Notes under the pieces: generated by a model
What the model saw: the letters and a program-made list of their open reading frames with translations, nothing else
What the model was told of the DNA's origin: nothing
The model's database searches: none
Shown: piece after piece, positions 6,340-10,718 of the stretch
How positions within the stretch are numbered: the first letter of the stretch is position 1
Layout: the number at the start of each line of letters is the position of its first letter
Position numbers and translations under genes: made by a program
Assembly (NCBI GenBank): GCA_003556525.1
Contig: PWRH01000056.1
Span: 1-10,718 of the forward strand
Origin: Candidatus Nealsoniibacteriota bacterium
GTDB lineage: Bacteria > Patescibacteriota > Minisyncoccia > Minisyncoccales > RBG-13-42-11
Reading direction: 5' to 3'
DNA length: 10,718 nt

Positions 6340-7143
6340 TTATTTCTTTTTTTTCTTTTTCCTTCTTCTAACTATCAGTTTATCGGTCCATTTCTTTTTT
6401 CTTCTTGTCTTAACACCTAAGGCGGGTTTGCCCGATGGAGTTTTAGGGTGTTTTAAGCCGATTGGAGCTCTACCCTCTCCTCCTCCATGAGGATGATCAA
6501 CAGGATTCATAGCTGAACCTCTAACCGCCGGTCTTTTCCCTTTTAGTCTTGAACGGCCGGCTTTTCCAACTTTAATAAATTTATGCTCCGGAAAAGAAGC
6601 TTGACCGATTGAAGCATAGCACTCTCCAAGAATTTTTCTTTCCTCGGAAGATGGCATAACCAAATGAGTATATTTACCTTCTTGGGTTAACACTTTAGCG
6701 GAAGTACCCGCTCCTCTTATCATCTTACCTCCTCTTCCCGGTTCAATTTCAACATTATAAACCTCGGTACCAACGGGAATATTTTTCAATTTCATTCTGT
6801 TGCCAACCTTTATTTCCGTTTTTTCGCTACAAATTAAATCGTCTCCAACTTTAAGCCCATGGGGACAAATTTGGTATCTCTTGTCATTATCCTCATATTT
6901 CAAAAGACAAATAAAAGAGGTTCTGTTTGGGTCGTATTCAATAGACTCAACTTTGGCAGGAACATTGAATTTTTCTTGACCAAAATCAATAGCCCGATAG
7001 CGTCTTTTTGCTCCGCCTCCTTTGTGGCGAACCGTAATTTTACCGGAACTTCCTCTGCCACCCTTCTTTTTTAAAGGCCTTAAAAGGCCTTTTTCAGGCT
7101 TTTTCTTGCTTAAAATTTTTTTTGAATTTTGAATTTTAGTCAT
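6340..7143 (-). CDS. rplB: 50S ribosomal protein L2 (uL2) with shortened N-terminus
   Basis: Core large-subunit protein needed for subunit joining and peptidyl-transferase activity, 267 aa against about 273-277 in most bacteria. Signatures: GKITVRHKGGGAKRRYRAID (34-53), EPGRGGKMIRGAGTSAKVL (134-152), and the C-terminal loop VRGSAMNPVDHPHGGGEGR (207-225) with both functionally important histidines. The deficit is at the N-terminus: the usual opening KPTTPGRR...VSDF.. is absent and replaced by MTKIQNSKKILSKKKPEKGL. The C-terminus ends in RRRKKKKKK, coded by a long A-rich run. The ATG is 1 nt after the rplW stop (TAA-A-ATG), suggesting translational coupling. Confidence 0.97.
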   Translation of the reverse strand: MTKIQNSKKILSKKKPEKGLLRPLKKKGGRGSSGKITVRHKGGGAKRRYRAIDFGQEKFNVPAKVESIEYDPNRTSFICLLKYEDNDKRYQICPHGLKVGDDLICSEKTEIKVGNRMKLKNIPVGTEVYNVEIEPGRGGKMIRGAGTSAKVLTQEGKYTHLVMPSSEERKILGECYASIGQASFPEHKFIKVGKAGRSRLKGKRPAVRGSAMNPVDHPHGGGEGRAPIGLKHPKTPSGKPALGVKTRRKKKWTDKLIVRRRKKKKKK

Positions 7144-7144
7144 T

Positions 7145-7537
7145 TTATACCAATAATGCTTCTATTTTTTGACCGCTTTTTATTTTAACAATAGCTTTTT
7201 TGTAGCCGGGACTTTCTCCTTTTATTTTTCCAAGCCTTCTTTTTTTTCCGGAAACATTGATAATTTTAACCGAAACAACATCAACATTATAGGTCTTTTC
7301 CACTGCTCTTTTAACTTCAATCTTATTTGCTTCTTTATAAACCTTAAAAAGGTACTGATTTTTTTGGGATAAATCACCGGACTTTTCAGTAATATGAGGA
7401 CTTTTTAAAACACGATAAACTTCGACAGGATGAACTGTTTTTTTTCCTTTTTTTTCTTTATCTTTCAAAACAGGCTTTTCTTTTTCTTGAGCCTTTTTTT
7501 CCGCTTCCTTTTTTTTAAAAATATCTTTAATAGCCAT
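7145..7537 (-). CDS. rplW: 50S ribosomal protein L23 (uL23) with charged N-terminal extension
   Basis: Exit-tunnel protein that in bacteria docks trigger factor and SRP, 130 aa against about 95-100 typical. The core runs from about residue 38: VEVYRVLKSPHITEKSGDLS, then YLFKVYKEANKIEVKRAVEK, YNVDVVSVKIINV and KKRRLGKIKGESPGYKKAIV. Residues 1-37 are an extension: a short motif MAIKDIFKKKEAEKKA followed by Lys/Glu-rich sequence. The start ATG at 7537 follows the rplD stop by 4 nt. An AGGAG lies 18 nt upstream inside rplD, too distant for a standard ribosome binding site. Confidence 0.96.
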   Translation of the reverse strand: MAIKDIFKKKEAEKKAQEKEKPVLKDKEKKGKKTVHPVEVYRVLKSPHITEKSGDLSQKNQYLFKVYKEANKIEVKRAVEKTYNVDVVSVKIINVSGKKRRLGKIKGESPGYKKAIVKIKSGQKIEALLV

Positions 7538-7541
7538 AATG

Positions 7542-8198
7542 CTAGTTTAAATTTTCTCCTGCAAATGTTTCTTGTATTACCTTTATTGAGTCTTTCGGCA
7601 TAATCAAATATTTAAAACTAAGGGAGTCCAAAACATTCAACTCTTTTGCTTGAATAATATCAACCTTGGGCAAGTTCCTGACTGCCAACATAAACTCTCT
7701 ATTGTGCTCGGGCAAAACAATCAAAACACTTCCATCTTTAAAGTTTTCAATTTTTGATTTCCAAATTTTAATAAGTTCGGCTGCTTTTTTTGTTTTAATC
7801 TCGTCGTATTTTATCTTATCGAAAAAAATCAATAAATTATTTTTAAACTTTTCGGATAAAACCATAAAAAGGGCTTTTCTTCTCATTTTTTTGTTTATTT
7901 TTTTAGAATAAACTATATCTTTTGTCGGACCGAAAGTAATGCCTCCGCCCCGCCATATTGGCGAACGTCTTGAACCGTGCCTGGCTCGGCCGGTTCCTTT
8001 TTGGCGCCACGGCTTTCTTCCACCGCCTCTAACCTCAGACCTGTCTTTTGTGTCGGCAATATTTTTTCTTCGGTTTGCCATTTGGGCAACAGCAACCTGA
8101 TGAACCAAATCAGGATTTATTTTTACATCAAAAACCTCTTTTGACAACAATGTAGCCCCTGTTTCTTCTCCGTTTTGATTGTAAATAATGGTTTTCAT
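7542..8198 (-). CDS. rplD: 50S ribosomal protein L4 (uL4)
   Basis: Large-subunit protein with a globular domain and a long loop reaching the exit tunnel, 218 aa. I start it at the ATG at 8198 (MKTIIYNQNGEETGATLL). The frame could open two codons earlier at a TTG (8204), but ATG fits the family better. The conserved tunnel loop is seen at residues 57-76 (RGGGRKPWRQKGTGRARHGS), followed by RRSPIWRGGGITFGP. The C-terminal domain has VLIVLPEHNREFMLAVRNLP and VLDSLSFKYLIMPKDSIKVI. In enterobacteria L4 represses its own operon through a leader upstream of rpsJ; see the rpsJ-rplC gap for a possible analogue. The stop is TAG. Confidence 0.97.
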   Translation of the reverse strand: MKTIIYNQNGEETGATLLSKEVFDVKINPDLVHQVAVAQMANRRKNIADTKDRSEVRGGGRKPWRQKGTGRARHGSRRSPIWRGGGITFGPTKDIVYSKKINKKMRRKALFMVLSEKFKNNLLIFFDKIKYDEIKTKKAAELIKIWKSKIENFKDGSVLIVLPEHNREFMLAVRNLPKVDIIQAKELNVLDSLSFKYLIMPKDSIKVIQETFAGENLN

Positions 8199-8219
8199 AA
8201 ACAAACTTTGATGTTTTTA

Positions 8220-8831
8220 TTATTTTGCCTTAATTTCCAAAAGGGTTCCTCTTGGTCCGGGCACCGCACCTCTTACTGCTATTAAATTATTTTCTTTATC
8301 AATACTGACAACATCCAAGTTGTCTATTGTTTTTCTTTCATTTCCCATGCGACCGGGCATTTTTCTTCCTTTTATTACTCTCTCCGGAAAAGCGCTTCCG
8401 GTTGAACCCAGAGTCCTATTGTCATGCTTTGTTCCATGACTGGAGGTTGCCTTTCCCTTAAAACCCCATCTTTTAACAGCTCCTTGAAAGCCTTTTCCTT
8501 TTGAAGTTCCTGAAACTTTTACCTTATCCTCTTTTTCAAAAACAGACACATCAATAACCGAACCGGGTTCAATTGAATCATAGCTTTCATCCTCTTTTTT
8601 AAAACTTATTTCTTTGAGATGTTTAAACTCTTTTCCTTTTTCTGTTTTTTTAATATTTTTATTTTTTTTAATAAAACCTATTTGAACTGCATTATAACCA
8701 TCCTTTTCTTTCGTCTTTTTTTGAACAACATAACAAGGCCCGGCCTCAATCCAGGTTACGGGTATTCTACTTCCGTCCTCTTTAAAAATTTGGGACATTT
8801 CCAATTTTTTTCCTAATATAAATTTTATCAT
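8220..8831 (-). CDS. rplC: 50S ribosomal protein L3 (uL3)
   Basis: Early-assembly large-subunit protein near the peptidyl-transferase centre, 203 aa, typical length. It starts MIKFILGKKLEMSQIFKEDG, the normal L3 opening (GxKxGMTQxF). It continues with IPVTWIEAGPCYVVQKKT, VSGTSKGKGFQGAVKRWGF, ATSSHGTKHDNRTLGSTGSA and KGRKMPGRMGNERKTIDNLD, then GAVPGPRGTLLEI at the C-terminus. The glutamine methylated in E. coli L3 is Arg here (PGRMG), as in many bacteria. It begins after a 143-nt leader-like gap with a hairpin whose 3' side ends about 27 nt before the ATG. Confidence 0.97.
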   Translation of the reverse strand: MIKFILGKKLEMSQIFKEDGSRIPVTWIEAGPCYVVQKKTKEKDGYNAVQIGFIKKNKNIKKTEKGKEFKHLKEISFKKEDESYDSIEPGSVIDVSVFEKEDKVKVSGTSKGKGFQGAVKRWGFKGKATSSHGTKHDNRTLGSTGSAFPERVIKGRKMPGRMGNERKTIDNLDVVSIDKENNLIAVRGAVPGPRGTLLEIKAK

Positions 8832-8858
8832 AATAGGTCGTCTTCACTTATAATGCAA

Positions 8859-8879
8859 AACCGGGCAAATAGCCCGGTT
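8859..8879 (-). terminator. GC-rich hairpin with short T tract ahead of rplC (terminator or attenuator-like)
   Basis: A perfect 8-bp inverted repeat, AACCGGGC-(5-nt loop)-GCCCGGTT, in an otherwise A/T-rich gap. Read on the minus strand the stem runs straight into TTTT then GC. That makes it an intrinsic-terminator-like structure for transcripts coming from tuf-rpsJ, though the T run is short and probably leaky. It lies about 95 nt after the rpsJ stop and 27 nt before the rplC ATG. It could equally be an attenuator or a protein-binding hairpin in an rplC leader. Confidence 0.6.
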
Positions 8880-8916
8880 AAAACCATTGGCTATTAATTA
8901 ATTTAAATTTTAAAAA

Positions 8917-8930
8917 GTTTAAATTTAAAC
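8917..8930. repeat. 14-bp perfect A/T palindrome GTTTAAATTTAAAC
   Basis: A perfect inverted repeat in the rpsJ-rplC gap, just downstream of the proposed -10 box and so overlapping the predicted start of transcription. It could be an operator-type protein site. The surrounding sequence is almost all A/T, where such palindromes arise easily by chance. Confidence 0.4.
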
Positions 8931-8936
8931 ATTTTA

Positions 8937-8965
8937 AATATACATTAAAATTATAGCTCTGTAAA
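8937..8965 (-). promoter_or_regulatory. Candidate sigma-70-type promoter for rplC and downstream genes
   Basis: On the minus strand TTTACA (8965-8960) is followed by exactly 17 nt and then TATATT (8942-8937). Each hexamer matches the consensus at 5 of 6 positions. A perfect TATAAT (8955-8950) also lies inside the spacer but lacks a fitting -35. Initiation would fall near 8930, giving a leader of about 100 nt with the GC hairpin before rplC. The A/T background raises the chance of false matches. Confidence 0.45.
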
Positions 8966-8974
8966 GTCGATCAG

Positions 8975-9316
8975 CTACATTTTGATTTCAATATCAACCC
9001 CAGCCGGCAAATTTATGTTCATCAAAGCGTCAATTACCTTTTGATTTGGATTTAAAATGTCAATCAGTCTTTTATGGATTCTCATTTCAAACTGTTCTCT
9101 TGCATCTTTATGCACAAAAGAAGATCTGTTAACCGTATATTTGCTAATTTCCGAAGGCAAAGGAACCGGACCCAAAACTTCCGCTCCATATCTTAAAACT
9201 ACCTCGATAATTTGACGGGCAGAATTATCAATTACTTTATGGTCAAAAGCTTTCAGTTTAATTCTGATTCTTGACTTTGTCTCTTCTTCAGTTGCAACGG
9301 TTTTCTTTTTTGGCAT
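8975..9316 (-). CDS. rpsJ: 30S ribosomal protein S10 (uS10)
   Basis: Small-subunit head protein of 113 aa, about 10 longer than E. coli S10 because of a polar N-terminal extension (MPKKKTVATEEETKS). The core is canonical: RIRIKLKAFDHKVIDNSARQ, GPVPLPSEISKYTVNRSSFV, HKDAREQFEMRIHKRLIDIL, then VIDALMNINLPAGVDIEIKM. Family members also act in transcription antitermination with NusB, and the residues for that fold are present only by general homology. It lies 53 nt after the tuf stop. The stop is TAG, followed by the longest internal gap in the window (143 nt). Confidence 0.97.
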   Translation of the reverse strand: MPKKKTVATEEETKSRIRIKLKAFDHKVIDNSARQIIEVVLRYGAEVLGPVPLPSEISKYTVNRSSFVHKDAREQFEMRIHKRLIDILNPNQKVIDALMNINLPAGVDIEIKM

Positions 9317-9340
9317 CTATCTATTTTTTGTAAAAATTCC

Positions 9341-9356
9341 AAACCTTCTAAGGTTT
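9341..9356 (-). other. Small hairpin in the tuf-rpsJ gap
   Basis: AAACCT and AGGTTT form a 6-bp inverted repeat around a 4-nt loop in the 53-nt gap after tuf. On the minus strand it is followed by GGAATTTTTA, so a loose T tract starts 4 nt after the stem. The stem is too weak for an efficient terminator. It could be an attenuator or RNA-processing site, or chance. Confidence 0.3.
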
Positions 9357-9369
9357 TGTATCAAAATGT

Positions 9370-10569
9370 TTATTTGATAACTTTTGTTACTACTCCTGCT
9401 CCAACTGTTTTTCCGCCTTCACGAATGGCAAATCTTTGTTTTTCTTCCATGGCAATAGGAGCTAATAATTTTATTTTCAAATTGACCGTATCTCCGGGCA
9501 TAACCATTTCGGTTCCTTCCGGTAAAGAAACCTCACCGGTTACATCGGTTGTTCTGAAATAAAGCTGAGGCTTGTATCCGGTAAAAAACGGTGTATGGCG
9601 TCCGCCCTCCTCTTTGGTTAAAATATAAACCTCTCCTTCAAATTCGGTATGCGGATTTATTGATCCGGGTTTGGCTAAAACCTGACCTCTTTCAATATCT
9701 TCTTTTTTCAAACCTCTTAATAGAACACCGACATTATCTCCGGCCATTCCTTCATCTAAAATTTTATTAAACATTTCAACACTGACAACAGTGGTTTTGG
9801 TTGTCGGTCTTATGCCTACGATTTCAACCTCTTCATTAGAATGAAGTACTCCCCTTTCAATTCTTCCGGTTGCAACGGTTCCCCTACCGGCAATCGAGAA
9901 AACATCTTCAATAGCCATTAGGGCCGGTTTGTCTTTTTCTCTGACCGGCTCGGGAATAAAATCATCTATTGCTTTTACCAATTCCAAAATAGGCTTGGCT
10001 GCCTCTTCATCGGCAGAGTTTGACTCAAAAGCTTTTAGGGCTGAACCTCTTACTATTGGAGTTTCATCTCCGGGAAAATCATATTTTTTCAACAATTCTC
10101 TGATTTCCGACTCAACCAAATCAATCATTTCAGGGTCGTCAACCATATCGCACTTATTCAAAAAAACAACAATTGACGGCAAACCGACCTGACGAGCCAA
10201 AAGAATATGCTCTCTTGTTTGGGGCATAGGCCCGTCCGGAGCGGAAACAACAAGAATTGCTCCGTCCATTTGAGCTGCACCGGTAATCATGTTTTTAATA
10301 TAGTCGGCGTGTCCCGGACAATCAATCCAAGCATAATGCCTTTTTTCTGATTCAAACTCAACGTGAGTAACGTTAATTGTCAAACCCCTGGTTTTTTCTT
10401 CAGGAGCTGAGTCAATCTGGTCAACAGATCTTTCTGTTGCTTTAAAACCCGCCATTTTTTGAACTTTAAGAATGGCGGCTGTTAAAGTGGTTTTTCCATG
10501 GTCTACGTGACCAATGGAACCAATATTGACGTGAGGTTTTTCCCTCACAAATTTTTCTTTTTCTGCCAT
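9370..10569 (-). CDS. tuf: Translation elongation factor EF-Tu
   Basis: GTPase that delivers aminoacyl-tRNA to the ribosomal A site, 399 aa (E. coli 394). All nucleotide-binding motifs are present: P-loop GHVDHGKT (20-27), switch I RGLTI (61-65), DCPGH (83-87), NKCD (138-141) and SAL (176-178). The G domain covers about 1-205. The beta-barrel domain II follows (ALMAIEDVFSIAGRGTVATG onward), then domain III with GRHTPFFTGYKPQLYFRTTD and the ending FAIREGGKTVGAGVVTKVIK. Switch I reads RGLTI where RGITI is near-universal, a conservative change. It is the first gene visible and is followed by rpsJ, a common tuf-rpsJ link. The start ATG has no Shine-Dalgarno. Upstream lies its own promoter, so it may not depend on a fusA-led str operon. 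Confidence 0.98.
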   Translation of the reverse strand: MAEKEKFVREKPHVNIGSIGHVDHGKTTLTAAILKVQKMAGFKATERSVDQIDSAPEEKTRGLTINVTHVEFESEKRHYAWIDCPGHADYIKNMITGAAQMDGAILVVSAPDGPMPQTREHILLARQVGLPSIVVFLNKCDMVDDPEMIDLVESEIRELLKKYDFPGDETPIVRGSALKAFESNSADEEAAKPILELVKAIDDFIPEPVREKDKPALMAIEDVFSIAGRGTVATGRIERGVLHSNEEVEIVGIRPTTKTTVVSVEMFNKILDEGMAGDNVGVLLRGLKKEDIERGQVLAKPGSINPHTEFEGEVYILTKEEGGRHTPFFTGYKPQLYFRTTDVTGEVSLPEGTEMVMPGDTVNLKIKLLAPIAMEEKQRFAIREGGKTVGAGVVTKVIK

Positions 10570-10584
10570 AAGCTTATATAAATA

Positions 10585-10612
10585 CTAAATCCTAATATCT
10601 AAACTCTAAATT
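10585..10612. repeat. Degenerate 7-bp tandem repeat in the tuf leader
   Basis: Four head-to-tail heptamers on the plus strand: CTAAATC, CTAATAT, CTAAACT and CTAAATT (consensus CTAAANT). In the transcript they read roughly ANNTTAG. They lie in the 5' leader, from 16 to 43 nt upstream of the tuf start codon. The preceding seven bases (ATAAATA) are a poorer match. No coding role is apparent. Confidence 0.6.
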
Positions 10613-10670
10613 GGATTAAAGCTCAGAATTTCGAATTTAAGATTTGATTATTTGATTAAATTATATTGTT

Positions 10671-10699
10671 ATTTTAATTAACCTTTTAACTAAAGTCAA
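10671..10699 (-). promoter_or_regulatory. Promoter of tuf (sigma-70 type)
   Basis: On the minus strand TTGACT (10699-10694, 5 of 6 consensus) is followed by exactly 17 nt and TAAAAT (10676-10671, 5 of 6). Initiation near 10664 would give a leader of about 95 nt before tuf. A perfect TATAAT (10665-10660) lies just downstream and could be an alternative -10, with only a weak TTAAAA as its -35. The remaining bases to the right edge (10700-10718) are uninterpreted. Confidence 0.6.
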
Positions 10700-10718
10700 G
10701 TACCAAGCCTTTGCGAAG

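Noticed and set aside
6343..6369. Possible frameshift in the A-rich run coding the Lys-rich end of L2
   Set aside because: The frame reads through to a sensible basic C-terminus of normal form (IVRRRK...) and ends 19 nt before rpsS. Homopolymer error is possible but not shown.
6254..6490. Plus-strand open frame with a Phe-rich, membrane-like translation
   Set aside because: It is antisense to rpsS and rplB; the Phe/Leu richness is the complement of lysine codons. Other plus-strand frames (for example 3244-3555, 7169-7372, 9929-10192) fail for the same reason.
7073..7092. Inverted repeat AAAGGCC-6 nt-GGCCTTT followed by T's on the plus strand, resembling a terminator
   Set aside because: It lies inside the rplB coding region (codons 18-24), no plus-strand gene needs a terminator, and on the minus strand the stem is followed by A's. 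It is explained by codons for Gly-Leu-Leu-Arg-Pro-Leu.
7913..8095. Minus-strand open frame of 60 codons inside rplD
   Set aside because: It is an alternate frame of the conserved Arg/Gly-rich loop of L4 and has no family resemblance or start signal.
1..10718. CRISPR arrays, tRNA or rRNA genes, insertion sequences, phage or defence genes
   Set aside because: None seen. No regularly spaced direct repeats, no transposase-like frames, no tRNA-like cloverleaf, and nearly all bases are accounted for by ribosomal protein genes.

Overview
The window is a bacterial S10-spc ribosomal protein locus, read entirely on the minus strand from right to left. It holds 21 complete genes and the first 38 codons of a 22nd. 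In transcription order they are tuf, rpsJ, rplC, rplD, rplW, rplB, rpsS, rplV, rpsC, rplP, rpmC, rpsQ, rplN, rplX, rplE, rpsN, rpsH, rplF, rplR, rpsE, rplO and secY (cut by the left edge). Every gene is recognisable from conserved family motifs, and I found no credible plus-strand gene.

The organism is most likely a Candidate Phyla Radiation (Patescibacteria) bacterium, perhaps Parcubacteria-like. The evidence is A+T-rich DNA, rpmD (L30) missing between rpsE and rplO, a short four-cysteine S14, and an L15 that has the CPR-style replacement of the Gly-rich loop (GQKSRAGARFEP, then PKLRGY). L23 and L22 also carry lysine-rich tails. The assignment below CPR level is inference. The standard code (table 11) gives intact frames throughout. 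All 21 visible stops are TAA (16) or TAG (5), never TGA.

Layout. Positions 10570-10718 hold a near-consensus promoter and a roughly 95-nt leader with a degenerate heptamer repeat ahead of tuf. After tuf a 53-nt gap with a small hairpin leads to rpsJ. The 143-nt gap between rpsJ and rplC is the longest internal one; it contains a second promoter-like pair, an A/T palindrome and a GC-rich hairpin with a short T tract. From rplC to secY the genes are tightly packed, mostly 1-27 nt apart, except for 55-nt gaps on both sides of rpsC. No stretch over 300 nt lacks a gene.

Functionally, the products are 20 subunits of the two ribosomal subunits plus EF-Tu and the SecY translocon. This is a core housekeeping locus and I see no sign of a new defence, mobile or metabolic system. 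The points worth a second look are the near-absence of Shine-Dalgarno motifs, the rpsJ-rplC leader, the tuf leader repeat, and lineage-specific tails and losses in L22, L23, L2 and L15.
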